Assembly: GCA_022844105.1 (NCBI GenBank)
Contig: JALHMJ010000006.1
Coordinates: 101,417-165,416 of the forward strand
Length of the DNA stretch: 64,000 bases
Direction of reading: 5' to 3'
DNA from: Hyphomicrobium sp.
GTDB lineage: Bacteria; Pseudomonadota; Alphaproteobacteria; Rhizobiales; Hyphomicrobiaceae
The notes beneath the pieces were generated by a model. It did no database searches and had not been told where the DNA came from. It saw only the letters and a list, made by a program, of their open reading frames with translations. The translations under genes were made by a program, and so were the position numbers. This document shows, piece after piece, positions 18,634 through 27,076 of this stretch. How positions within the stretch are numbered: position 1 is the stretch's first letter; the number at the start of each line of letters is the position of its first letter.

Positions 18634-19287
18634 ATGGACGTAAGCTTTCTAGTGGTGGACGATCATCCGCTTTTTCGTGACGCGCTGACGTTGGCCATCA
18701 AGGCGAGCTATCCCGATGCCATAATCAAGGAAGCCTCATCCATCGAGGCGGCGAAGGAGACGATCGGGCGGGGCGAACGCTTCGATGTCGTGCTGCTCGA
18801 CTTGTCGATGCCGGGCGTTTCCGGCTTTGCAGGCTTCCTTGAACTGCGCAGCCTCGAACCCAAGCAACCGATCGTGATCGTTTCGGCGCTCGAAGACAGC
18901 CGCATCATCCACGAGGCGGTGACGCTCGGCGCCGCCGGGTTCATCCCGAAGTCAGCGCGCAAGCCCGAACTCGCCGAAGCCATCGAAACGGTGATGCAGG
19001 GAAATCTGACGCTGCCCAAATCCTACCAACCGCCGCCGCGCGATGCCGGCGGCACGTCCCAAATCGGCGCGCGCCTGTCGTCCTTGACGCCACAGCAGCT
19101 GCGCGTGCTCAACATGCTGCGTCAGGGCCTGCTCAACAAGCAGATCGCGCACGAACTTGGTGTCGGGGAAACGACGGTCAAAGCTCACGTTTCCGAAATC
19201 CTGCGCAAGCTCGACGTGGCCTCTCGGACGCAGGCTGTGATCGAGGTGAGCCGCATCGACTTCGATAAACTTGCCAGCAGCACTTGA
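18634..19287 (+). CDS. LuxR/FixJ-type two-component response regulator
   Basis: DNA-binding response regulator. The receiver begins MDVSFLVVDDHPLFRDAL with the acidic pocket Asp9-Asp10 and the phosphoacceptor Asp56 in VVLLDLSMPGVSG; a C-terminal LuxR-type helix-turn-helix follows (LTPQQLRVLNMLRQGLLNKQIAHELGV cut short here, then TVKAHVSEILRKL). The ATG at 18634 gives 217 residues, the family norm, and GGCCGGAG precedes it. It is convergent with, and almost touches, the hybrid histidine kinase gene, so it is likely the partner of that kinase. Confidence 0.9.
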   Translation: MDVSFLVVDDHPLFRDALTLAIKASYPDAIIKEASSIEAAKETIGRGERFDVVLLDLSMPGVSGFAGFLELRSLEPKQPIVIVSALEDSRIIHEAVTLGAAGFIPKSARKPELAEAIETVMQGNLTLPKSYQPPPRDAGGTSQIGARLSSLTPQQLRVLNMLRQGLLNKQIAHELGVGETTVKAHVSEILRKLDVASRTQAVIEVSRIDFDKLASST

Positions 19288-19290
19288 GCC

Positions 19291-20676
19291 TCATGTGCCG
19301 CCCGCCAGCATGTGGCGCATCAGGGCGCGCAGTTCTGCGGGCTTGACCGGTTTGCGAAGCAATTCAAACCGGCTGGCGATAGCGAGCGAGGCTTGCGTCA
19401 ACGTGCGGTCGGCGGAAATAACGATCACGGGTATTTCAAGCCCAAGTTTGCGCCGCAGGTCGGACACCACGGCGACGCCCGTTTGGCCGCGGTTGAGATG
19501 ATAATCGGCCAACACTAAGTCGGGATTGAATGCCGGTTCAGCTTGCAACAATGCTTCGACGTCTTCCGCCGATGCGGCCGTCCGCACCGTGCATCCCCAT
19601 CGCGTCAGAAGCGCTCGCATCGCTTCGACGACCGTCGGTTCATTCTCAATCACGAGCACTTGTGCGTGGGGCAGCCCGTAATCGGGTCCGACAGACGTTT
19701 CTACGATCCGCTGCGGCTCGCGCAGTGTGGCGAACGGTGTCGTCACGCTAAAGCAAGAGCCGCGTCCGACGCCGGAGAACAGTCCCAGTTCATGGCCAAG
19801 CGCTTCCGACATGCGCTGCACGATCGACAGTCCGAGGCCAAACCCGCCGACGCGGGACGTTTCGGAGGCGGCGCCGCGTTGGAATTCCTCGAAGATGCGA
19901 TTGCGTTCGGCTGGCGGGATGCCGGGACCGGTATCCCACACCTCAAGCCGAACGTGCCAGCCGCGGCGGCGGGCCAGCAGCCGGATACGACCGCGGTCTG
20001 TGTAGTGAACGGCGTTGGCGACCAGGTTCTGCACAATCCGGCGCAGCATCAGCGGATCGGAACGAACCATCATGCGGGTCGGCCGGTGACCAAGGCTCAG
20101 GTTCTTGGCCCTGGCGATCGGGGCAAGATCGCCAACGACGTCACCGAACAGCCGATCGATATCGATCAAGCGGATCTGCGGTTCGGTAACGCCGGCCTCA
20201 AGCTTCGACAGATCGAGGATCGTCTTCAAGAGTTCCTCAATGGACGACAGGGCGTGGTCGACCTGGCCGCCGAGGCGCTGCTGCTCGCCGTCGCCTTCAC
20301 CATCGAGCATGGCCGAGAGGGTCAGCCGCGCGGCGTGCAGCGGCTGCAACAGATCATGGCCGACGGCGGTGAAAAATCGCGTCTTGAACCGGTTGGCCCG
20401 TTCGGCCGTGTCTCGCGCAATCATCAATTCACTGTTGGCCTGCTCCAGGCGATCGAGGGCTGATTTCAGCTGATCGGTACGGATGCGAACCTGACCTTCG
20501 AGACCGATTGCAGTTTGGAAGAGCGAATAGGCATTCGCCTGCTGATCCATGGAGCGTTCAACGCGCTGCATCAGAGCCGCATTGATGCGAGCGAGCTTTT
20601 CCACGCGCCGTTCTAGTTCGGAACCTGGTCCGTCGTGACGCGGTGGAATGGGATAGCTGACCTCTTCGCTTTTCAT
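19291..20676 (-). CDS. Hybrid sensor histidine kinase
   Basis: Soluble histidine kinase with an attached receiver. The start is the ATG at 20674-20676, which overlaps the FIST gene stop as ATGA. An N-terminal coiled-coil region (residues about 15-100) leads to the H-box FFTAVGHDLLQPLHA, then the N-box NLVANAVHYTD, G1 WDTGPGIP and G2 GFGLGLSIVQ. The C-terminal receiver has LVIENEPTVVEAM and the acceptor Asp in DLVLADYHLNRGQTG. No membrane segment is visible, so sensing probably comes from the coupled FIST protein. Length is 461 residues. Confidence 0.9.
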   Translation of the reverse strand: MKSEEVSYPIPPRHDGPGSELERRVEKLARINAALMQRVERSMDQQANAYSLFQTAIGLEGQVRIRTDQLKSALDRLEQANSELMIARDTAERANRFKTRFFTAVGHDLLQPLHAARLTLSAMLDGEGDGEQQRLGGQVDHALSSIEELLKTILDLSKLEAGVTEPQIRLIDIDRLFGDVVGDLAPIARAKNLSLGHRPTRMMVRSDPLMLRRIVQNLVANAVHYTDRGRIRLLARRRGWHVRLEVWDTGPGIPPAERNRIFEEFQRGAASETSRVGGFGLGLSIVQRMSEALGHELGLFSGVGRGSCFSVTTPFATLREPQRIVETSVGPDYGLPHAQVLVIENEPTVVEAMRALLTRWGCTVRTAASAEDVEALLQAEPAFNPDLVLADYHLNRGQTGVAVVSDLRRKLGLEIPVIVISADRTLTQASLAIASRFELLRKPVKPAELRALMRHMLAGGT

Positions 20677-21848
20677 TTCGGGCTGCTCAAAACTTTGCCA
20701 AAGGCGATGCCGGTCAACGTTTGATTTAAGTGCATGGCATTGAATTGCTCGCCGTAGGTATGGAAGCCGACGATGCCATAGCGCCGATACAGGTCTTCCA
20801 TCTGATGTCGGATCTGCCGGTTTTCCGCATCCAGCCGCCGCAGAACGCAATCAAATCCGATTACCAGATCGATACCGCCGATCTCGTTGCCGATCTCATC
20901 GAGAGCTTCTTGTGTTGCACGCAGCATATCTTGTGGACGTGCTACCGTGAATACGAGGCCCTCGTCGATGGCACAAAAGAACGAGAGCGAACCGTCTTCA
21001 TTCATGTTGCGGATCGAGCGGCAATAATAATTGCCGCCGACTTTGACGACGAGCGGATAGGACGCGAAACTGAAGGGCCCCAGATCGTCGGGCAGCAGGC
21101 CAATGGCGGACGCATACTCGCGGGCCGCCGGCTCGGCGTTCAGTTCCTTGACGATACGTCGCTCGGTATCGGCGGCCGTGACCACAAGCTTGATCGGCGT
21201 CGGTTCGAAATTCTGCGTCTTGAACACGCGAAATGGCACCGCCGTTTCGACGAGGATGAGGACAGCGGCGTCGGTCGCAACGCGGCCATCGTGGGCCACG
21301 ACGGCGCCGCGGAACGTCAGCCCGTCACCGGCCGATCCGCCAATCAAAGGGACGTGTTCGATCGCCCAGTGTACGGCGGCGACGAGCGTTTCTTCCGTGT
21401 TGGAAGTCCCGTCGACGAGGATCATTGCAAAGGCCGGTTTGCGGCGGCCTTCGGCATCAGTGCCGAGGCGGCTCCTCAGGCGAGCGGCCAACTCTGTTGC
21501 GCGTTCGACGCCGAATTCAGAGACGTTCTCGACGATGCCCGAATAAATCGTGAAGCCGACATTGGGAAACGCGATCAGAAGAATGCCTTCGTCCACCATT
21601 CCTCCGGGCGTGATGGCACCGGCGGTCGAGCATCCCGAAATCGGGCTACCGGGAAAGGCGGCCACGAGCGCGCCAACGAGCGCTTCGGCATCGTAGTCGG
21701 CGGAGAAGTACGCGATGATGTGTTGGAAGACGCCGGGACCCATCCCCGACTTCAATTGAGCGATGGCCTCGACGAGGTTTGCGCTCGCCGTCGCGGCGCA
21801 GCGCAGGCCACTTGCACTGGCAAACGAAGATGCCCTCGACACGATCAA
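20673..21848 (-). CDS. FIST-domain sensory protein
   Basis: FIST proteins are predicted small-ligand (amino acid-like) sensors that often sit beside kinases or chemotaxis genes. The FIST-N part shows GSPISGCSTAGAITPGG and MVDEGILLIAFPN; the FIST-C part contains YASAIGLLPDDLGPFSFASYP and the NYYCRSIRNMNEDGS stretch, ending with GFHTYGEQFNAMHLNQT. The 391 residues cover both halves. It is translationally coupled (ATGA overlap) to the downstream hybrid kinase. The first 15 residues are uncertain; the start could be slightly further upstream. Confidence 0.86.
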   Translation of the reverse strand: MIVSRASSFASASGLRCAATASANLVEAIAQLKSGMGPGVFQHIIAYFSADYDAEALVGALVAAFPGSPISGCSTAGAITPGGMVDEGILLIAFPNVGFTIYSGIVENVSEFGVERATELAARLRSRLGTDAEGRRKPAFAMILVDGTSNTEETLVAAVHWAIEHVPLIGGSAGDGLTFRGAVVAHDGRVATDAAVLILVETAVPFRVFKTQNFEPTPIKLVVTAADTERRIVKELNAEPAAREYASAIGLLPDDLGPFSFASYPLVVKVGGNYYCRSIRNMNEDGSLSFFCAIDEGLVFTVARPQDMLRATQEALDEIGNEIGGIDLVIGFDCVLRRLDAENRQIRHQMEDLYRRYGIVGFHTYGEQFNAMHLNQTLTGIAFGKVLSSPK

Positions 21849-22123
21849 TTCTCCCGTATCGTCCCGCTCTGGTGTCGGGCTGAGCGTTGTTTGTTGCCAT
21901 AGTCGCCGTCCGGTCGCAAACGGCGGGCGGACTTATGATTTCTAGTTGTTGTTTCGCATACTGCGCCGGCCAGAGCGGCTAGCTCACGCCCATTACAATT
22001 TTAGTATAATCGAAGTTGTCCAGACCTTACCGGTTCATTGCCTTAAACTGACCGCTGGAACGTCTTCTTAACGGCTTGGCTCTAGCCTAGGTCCGGTGCA
22101 GGGTCATTCGTGCGAGTACAGTC

Positions 22124-22549
22124 ATGCGTGTTGATTGTCTGGCGGCAGCGCTTCTCATCCTTGGAGCCGGTGTTGGCGCGACGGCCATCGATGCTCACGA
22201 GACCGACCCGCTTCAGCCCGAACACTATTGCCAACTGTTTTCAAAGGTTCGGGATAACCTGTCGGGAACCGTCGGCGCCAAGGTCGACCCTCTGACGCGC
22301 TTTTCCGGTATCGAAGTGATGTGCGATCAGAAGGCGATGGTCTTCCGGCAGCAGATTGAACTTCGCAGCCGCGACGTGGACAAGAGCTGGGTTGCCCAGC
22401 GCTCTCTGCACTGGTCGAAAACATACCGCACTCGGCATCCGGCATTCGCGCAAGCCATCCGCAACGGGTGGACGATTTCAACGGTGCTGTCGCTGAGCGA
22501 TGGCCAGTCGCTGCACATCGTTGCCGCCTGTCACGATGCGGACGCCTGA
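22124..22549 (+). CDS. Small exported protein of unknown function
   Basis: A 141-residue protein with a short basic start and hydrophobic core (RVDCLAAALLILGAG) that reads as a signal peptide, cleaved around ATAIDA. The mature part has two further pairs of features: Cys in EHYCQLF and VMCDQK, and a Cys near the C-terminus (VAACHDADA). I do not recognise the family. Its 3' end overlaps the 3' end of the convergent LysR gene by 19 bp. It is preceded by a 275-bp gap after the FIST gene. Confidence 0.6.
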   Translation: MRVDCLAAALLILGAGVGATAIDAHETDPLQPEHYCQLFSKVRDNLSGTVGAKVDPLTRFSGIEVMCDQKAMVFRQQIELRSRDVDKSWVAQRSLHWSKTYRTRHPAFAQAIRNGWTISTVLSLSDGQSLHIVAACHDADA

Positions 22550-23454
22550 GGGAACCTGTCCCACTCCGGGGTACCACTGAACCTTTCCGACAGAAAATCG
22601 ATAAAGACACGCGTCTTCGTGGCCAGGTATCTGTTGGGCGCATAAAGCGCATAGACGCCAAGCGGTGGTGGTTCGTTGGCAGCCAGGACCAGTTTCAGGC
22701 GGCCGGCTGCGATGTCACCGCCAATGAGAAACGTCGGCAGATTGACGATGCCGTGCCCAGCCAGAGCCGCGGCCCGCAGAACATCGCCGTTGTTGGAACA
22801 CAAGCTTGCCTGGACGGGTGTGGTGATCGCCTTGCCCGCCGCCTGCAAGTGCCACTTCGGTAGCGCGGAGGTGTGGCCGTACACAAGGCAGCGATGCCGC
22901 GCCAGTTCGTCGGGGCGGGTCGGCGTGCCGTGGCGATCGAGATATGCGGGCGATGCGGCCAAGACGATCCGCGCGGACGCAAGCCGGCGCGATATCAGGC
23001 TTGAATCGCTCAACACCCCGACCCGTACCGTCACGTCAACGCCTTCTTCGATCGGATCGATGAACCGGTCGGTCAGCGACAACTCCATCCTGAGATCTGG
23101 GTAGGCGGCCATGAATTCAGCCACCGCGGAGCCAAGGTAGAGAGCGCCGAATGACATCGGCGCATTGATGCGCAACAGTCCCTTGGGTTCATGATGGAGG
23201 CGGGAAATCTGCAGTTCGGTTTCCTCGATCCGCGCGAGAACGTCGAGGCAGCGTTCATAGTAGGCCAGTCCGGCTTCTGTCGGCCCGACGCGACGGGTCG
23301 TGCGGTCCAGTAAACGCGCCCCTAATTGATGCTCCAGTTCCATCACGGCCTTGCTCACCGCAGACCTCGTGACACCGAGGACGCGGGCGGCTTCCGCATA
23401 GCTTCCCAGCGCCACGACCTTGGCGAACGCCCGCATGGCTTCCAGTTTGTCCAC
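22531..23454 (-). CDS. LysR-family transcriptional regulator (pirin-linked)
   Basis: Standard 307-residue LysR regulator. The N-terminal winged helix-turn-helix is clear (MDKLEAMRAFAKVVALGSY, then AEAARVLGVTRSAVSKAV), followed by the long linker helix and a substrate-binding domain (SFGALYLGSAVAEFMAAYP; VGVLSDSSLISRRLA; GHGIVNLPTFLIGGD). It is divergent from the pirin gene across about 130 bp, the usual arrangement for a LysR regulator and its target. The intergenic region contains an AT-rich TTGTATCAA-like element around 23,460-23,512 that may be part of the operator. Ligand unknown. Confidence 0.9.
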   Translation of the reverse strand: MDKLEAMRAFAKVVALGSYAEAARVLGVTRSAVSKAVMELEHQLGARLLDRTTRRVGPTEAGLAYYERCLDVLARIEETELQISRLHHEPKGLLRINAPMSFGALYLGSAVAEFMAAYPDLRMELSLTDRFIDPIEEGVDVTVRVGVLSDSSLISRRLASARIVLAASPAYLDRHGTPTRPDELARHRCLVYGHTSALPKWHLQAAGKAITTPVQASLCSNNGDVLRAAALAGHGIVNLPTFLIGGDIAAGRLKLVLAANEPPPLGVYALYAPNRYLATKTRVFIDFLSERFSGTPEWDRFPQASAS

Positions 23455-23582
23455 GTCCCATTGTATCCAATTTGGATGCAGTTTGAGTTGTTTATAACAT
23501 ATTGTATCAAATCTTGACCATTGCTATCTCAACTCCATAGACAGGCCGGTTCTCCGGCCCATCAATTGAACTGGAGTTCAAC

Positions 23583-24332
23583 ATGGCAACCTCACTCTCA
23601 CTTAAGGGTCACACGCCCAACACCCAGGGCATACGTATTCGACGGTCAGCCGAGCGCGGCCGGGCGAATTTCGGCTGGCTCGATAGCCGGCACACCTTCT
23701 CGTTCGGGCAGTATTATGATCCCGAGCACATCGGTTTTGGTCCGCTTCGCGTCATCAATGAGGACCGCGTTGCCGGTGGCGGCGGCTTCCCGACGCATCC
23801 TCACGGCGACATGGAAATCCTCTCTTACGTCCTCGAAGGCGCGCTGGAACATAAAGACAGCATCGGCACGGGATCGGTTATCCGTCCTGGCGATTTGCAG
23901 CGCATGTCGGCTGGCACCGGGATCCGGCACAGCGAGTCAAATGCTTCAACGACGGAGCCCGTGCATTTCCTGCAGATATGGATCGTGCCCGAGAAGAAGG
24001 GCATTGCGCCCGGCTATGAGCAGAAATCCTTCACGGTCGAGGAAAAGCGGAACGTGCTGCGTCTCATCGGTTCGCGCGACGGTCGCGATGGTTCGATTTT
24101 AGTCCATCAGGACGTCGATCTCTTTGTGACGCTCCTCAGCGATGGCGCGACAGTCGCTCACACACTAAAGCCCGGCCGCAAGGCGTGGGTTCAGGTTGTG
24201 CGCGGCAGCCCTGTGACCTTGAATGGAGAAACGCTCGCGGCCGGAGACGGCGCGGCCATTGAGGGATTACGCGATCTGGTTCTGGCTGGAACATCAGAGT
24301 CTGAGGTGCTGGTGTTCGACATGATTGGGTAG
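23583..24332 (+). CDS. Pirin family protein (YhhW-like)
   Basis: Bicupin metalloprotein; some family members are quercetin 2,3-dioxygenases and others are regulators. The N-terminal cupin is complete: FGQYYDPEHIGFGPLRVIN, FPTHPHGDMEILSYVL with the metal-binding His/His/Glu set, then the GDLQRMSAGTGIRHSE motif. The C-terminal half, with SVTLNGETLAAGDGAAIEG-like sequence, is the second cupin. At 249 residues it is slightly longer than YhhW. It is divergent from a LysR gene that probably controls it. A palindromic repeat array follows directly. Confidence 0.92.
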   Translation: MATSLSLKGHTPNTQGIRIRRSAERGRANFGWLDSRHTFSFGQYYDPEHIGFGPLRVINEDRVAGGGGFPTHPHGDMEILSYVLEGALEHKDSIGTGSVIRPGDLQRMSAGTGIRHSESNASTTEPVHFLQIWIVPEKKGIAPGYEQKSFTVEEKRNVLRLIGSRDGRDGSILVHQDVDLFVTLLSDGATVAHTLKPGRKAWVQVVRGSPVTLNGETLAAGDGAAIEGLRDLVLAGTSESEVLVFDMIG

Positions 24333-24340
24333 TTCTGACT

Positions 24341-24429
24341 GCGCCAACCGACAGGCGCTTGATTGCGCCAACCGACAGGCGCTTGATGGCGCCAACCGAC
24401 ACGCCTCCGGCGAGCCGGCCGGTTGGCGC
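24341..24429. repeat. Palindromic repeat array, type 2 (left copy)
   Basis: Two 24-nt units starting GCGCCAACCGACAGGCGC (24341, 24365) are followed by one complete 41-nt palindrome at 24389-24429. The palindrome has a 9-bp outer stem (GCGCCAACC with GGTTGGCGC) and a weaker inner stem. The 24-nt units are copies of its 5' arm. The same family recurs at 26.3 kb, so the isochorismatase/LysR pair is bracketed. Confidence 0.9.
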
Positions 24430-24441
24430 AGAGAAGTTCGA

Positions 24442-25245
24442 TCACTTCGGCAGTTGCATGCCTCGGCCATCTGGAGTCGTGTCTTCGACGGCGCCAACCG
24501 TCGATGCCGGCCAATGGGCCTGAATGATCTCCATCATCCCTTTGCCGTGGGGTCCGGCGAAATCCGTTCCCAATTCGGTCAGAGCGTTCAACCAACTCAC
24601 CGGCACGGCGCCAGCTTGGATGAGCCTTTGAATCGCAGCGTCCTCGGCCAATTTATTGTTGGTGCTGGATGCGTCAACGATCACGAAGACGTTGTATCCG
24701 TTGCGCAGGAGGTCGAGCGATGTATGCAGGGTGCAGTTATCGATCGATATCCCGCCGATAACAACGTTCTTGCGCCCGGTTGCTTTGAGCCAGCTTGCAA
24801 AGTCCGCAGTGTAGGCCGTCGGCGTGGATCGCGGTGCGAAAGTCTTGCCGCCCTCCCCAACAAGCTTTTTAATCTCGGGCAAAAACGTGCCGTAGTAGTT
24901 ATTTTCCTCACCAACTACAGCTGTCGGCATCTTGAATAATGTGCTGAACTTCGCAAACGCCGCGATGTTGTTGCGATACTGCTTGGCCGGTATCGTCGTC
25001 ATGAGATTATCGAGACCAGTGACGTAATCGACGTACACCAGAACGGCATTGCTCGTGGAAAATCCGGTTAGCGCGGGACCCGTATTTGCGGTCTGAGCCT
25101 GGACGCTTGGCGAACCCCATGCCGTCATGGTCAATGCGGCAACCGCAGCTAAGACCGTCCGCCTCACTGGCCAGCCGATCGAGGATGTCAACGACGTGAC
25201 CGGAACGCGGCTAGGTCGGCTTGCTTCAGCACAAAATGAATTCAT
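24442..25245 (-). CDS. Exported isochorismatase-fold hydrolase
   Basis: Cysteine hydrolase of the isochorismatase superfamily. I prefer the ATG at 25243-25245 because GGAG sits 6 nt upstream; an ATG four codons earlier (25257) is possible. A long N-terminal extension ends in a hydrophobic signal region (RRTVLAAVAALTMTAWG, cleavage after SVQA), unusual because most relatives are cytoplasmic. The fold shows the Asp of YVDYVTG and the Cys nucleophile in GGISIDNCTLHTSLDLL, followed by GYNVFVIVDAS. Divergent from a LysR gene that probably regulates it. Substrate unknown. Confidence 0.8.
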   Translation of the reverse strand: MNSFCAEASRPSRVPVTSLTSSIGWPVRRTVLAAVAALTMTAWGSPSVQAQTANTGPALTGFSTSNAVLVYVDYVTGLDNLMTTIPAKQYRNNIAAFAKFSTLFKMPTAVVGEENNYYGTFLPEIKKLVGEGGKTFAPRSTPTAYTADFASWLKATGRKNVVIGGISIDNCTLHTSLDLLRNGYNVFVIVDASSTNNKLAEDAAIQRLIQAGAVPVSWLNALTELGTDFAGPHGKGMMEIIQAHWPASTVGAVEDTTPDGRGMQLPK

Positions 25246-25358
25246 GAACTGCTCCATTGTCGAACGGCTTACCCGATGACAGCGCTCAGGTGGGGTGCCC
25301 AACCACAGTGCGGAAGTGGTAGAGAATGGGATCGAGCATCTCATTTTCGGAACACAAG

Positions 25359-26258
25359 ATGGACGCTGGCGACCTTCTGCTGCTGGACGCAATCATTCGA
25401 GAGGGAAGTATTACGGGGGCGGCGAAAAAGCTGGGAGAACCCAAAGCAACGATCAGTCGGCGTTTGCAACGTTTAGAAAAGGCGGCGGGCGCACCGCTTT
25501 TCGATCGTACATCGCGCGGTTTGCGGCAGACCCCTTTAGCTGAGGGGCTTTCCGGCCCCGCCGCAGCCATTCGCGAGGCTCTAGCGGGTGCTCAATCACT
25601 TGCGGATGCGACGCGGTGTGGAGATGGCGGCCGCCTTAAAATCGCCTCGCCATTTCTATTCGGGCGGCTGGTGCTTGCACCCGTTGTCGGCAAGTTCACA
25701 GCAGGTCATGAGAAACTAAATGTCACCCTGAAGTTTGGCAACGAACGCGTAAATCCACTTCGCGACGAGTTCGACCTTGCGATCCAAGTCGGCGAGCCGG
25801 AGGCTTCTTACCTCGTTTGCACCAAACTCGCGTCGGCAAACCTAAAGCTATACGCCGCGCCAGAGGTTGCCAAGCTCATCGGGCAGGTGAGCGATCTGGA
25901 AAAACACCCGTTTATCAAGACTTCGAATGAAGCCACAGACGAGTTGAACCTTCGATTGACGGATGTTCGTTGCTCTTGGGACCTTCGCTTGCGCGTCTTG
26001 TGTACTGTGAATGATCCTGAAGCTGCCTGCTATATCGCATCGAGAGGAACAGCAATCGCAGCCTTGCCCGAATTTCTAGCAAATTGCTTCGTGGCTAGAG
26101 GCGAGTTGATGCCTATTTTGCCGAACGTTGATGCGGGCAATGTTTTGATTTTCGCAGTGGCCCCACCCGGCCGGCTTTCGATCCCACTCGTGCGCATGTT
26201 CCTGGCGGCATTAAAAAAAGAGATCGCAGACATGCGTTTTGCGAAGGCAGTTGCCTAA
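25359..26258 (+). CDS. LysR-family transcriptional regulator
   Basis: About 299 residues from the ATG at 25359 (MDAGDLLLLDAIIREGSI), with the helix-turn-helix ITGAAKKLGEPKATISRRL and linker LEKAAGAPLFDRTSRGLR. The effector domain follows (RLKIASPFLFGRLVLAPVVG; FDLAIQVGEPEASYLVCTKL). An upstream in-frame start at 25326 would add 11 residues. The gene is noticeably less GC-rich in wobble positions than the core genes, which hints at later acquisition together with the divergent isochorismatase gene. The palindromic array begins about 20 bp after its stop. Confidence 0.88.
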   Translation: MDAGDLLLLDAIIREGSITGAAKKLGEPKATISRRLQRLEKAAGAPLFDRTSRGLRQTPLAEGLSGPAAAIREALAGAQSLADATRCGDGGRLKIASPFLFGRLVLAPVVGKFTAGHEKLNVTLKFGNERVNPLRDEFDLAIQVGEPEASYLVCTKLASANLKLYAAPEVAKLIGQVSDLEKHPFIKTSNEATDELNLRLTDVRCSWDLRLRVLCTVNDPEAACYIASRGTAIAALPEFLANCFVARGELMPILPNVDAGNVLIFAVAPPGRLSIPLVRMFLAALKKEIADMRFAKAVA

Positions 26259-26275
26259 GCCGGGGGTTGATTGCA

Positions 26276-26463
26276 CCGCCCGGCGAGCGAGCCGGCCAGT
26301 TGGCGCGGAAGTCTTGATGGCGCCAACCGACAGGCTTTTGATGGCGCCAACCGACACGCTTGCGGCGAGCCGGCCGGTTGGCGCGGAGGTTTTGATTGCG
26401 CCAACCGACAGGCGCTTGATGGCGCCAACCGACACGCCTCCGGCGAGCCGGCCGGTTGGCGCG
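26276..26463. repeat. Palindromic repeat array, type 2 (right copy)
   Basis: Contains a partial 3' arm (about 26288-26306), then a 24-nt 5'-arm copy and a complete 41-nt palindrome (26344-26384), then another 5'-arm copy (26398) and a second complete palindrome (26422-26462). The latter is identical in sequence to the copy at 24389-24429. The two complete copies here differ in their inner stem-loop (GCTTGC against GCCTCC). Confidence 0.9.
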
Positions 26464-26569
26464 GGAGAGTGGAAGACTTGTGTGGACAATATGAACTCTT
26501 GGTGACGATGGTGCGGACACCGGTTGCTTAATTTATTAGCATTCAATCGTCGCAAGGTGAGAGGGTGCC

Positions 26570-27076
26570 ATGCAACGACGCGGAGCCGAGTTCGAAGCTC
26601 ACGATCTCGGCCAACTCAACGCGCAGGCCGTAAGGATCGTGCATCGCGTCGCTGTTTGGGCTGACGCTCGTGCCATTCTGTCCGATGTGGCACTCTATGG
26701 TGAGTGCCTGTTCGATGGCACATCCAGCTCGCCTCTCAACCTTGCCGTCCGCTACGATCAAAGCCAGATGAATGAAGGTTTTGACGATTGGATCGAGCAG
26801 CTGCGCACTGATTTTGCCGGCTTACGGACATCGGTCGGACAGCCGCTTAATGTTTTGACCCCGGACAACGGCGCAGCCTGGATTGCGGTTGTCGACGGCA
26901 TCGAACTGACCTCCACCCGGGATGGCAAGGTCCGCCTGATTTCAGGGAAGGCCGTCGCACCAGGTCAGGTTCGCGCTGACTTGCAAAACCGGTGGTCATG
27001 GATGCCGCGGAAACCAACCTTCGCAGCTCATGCGTATCTGCAACGTCGTCCATTGGCGCCACGCGCCGCGCGCTAA
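26570..27076 (+). CDS. Hypothetical protein, possible degenerate nucleotidyltransferase fold
   Basis: A 168-residue frame starting MQRRGAEFEAHDLGQLNAQ. The segment VALYGECLFDGTSSSPLNLAV has the shape of an MNT-type nucleotidyltransferase loop (normally GSxxxGxxxxxSDIDL), but the catalytic Asp pair is replaced by Pro-Leu-Asn, so activity is unlikely. The C-terminus is basic. No signal peptide or membrane segment. I do not recognise a closer family, and neighbours give no clue. The frame is long and codon use fits the region, so I consider it probably real. Confidence 0.45.
   Translation: MQRRGAEFEAHDLGQLNAQAVRIVHRVAVWADARAILSDVALYGECLFDGTSSSPLNLAVRYDQSQMNEGFDDWIEQLRTDFAGLRTSVGQPLNVLTPDNGAAWIAVVDGIELTSTRDGKVRLISGKAVAPGQVRADLQNRWSWMPRKPTFAAHAYLQRRPLAPRAAR

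Noticed and set aside
24341..24429. Possible CRISPR array (24-nt tandem repeats)
   Set aside because: The units are contiguous with no unique spacers, they end in a hairpin element, and no cas genes are in the window.
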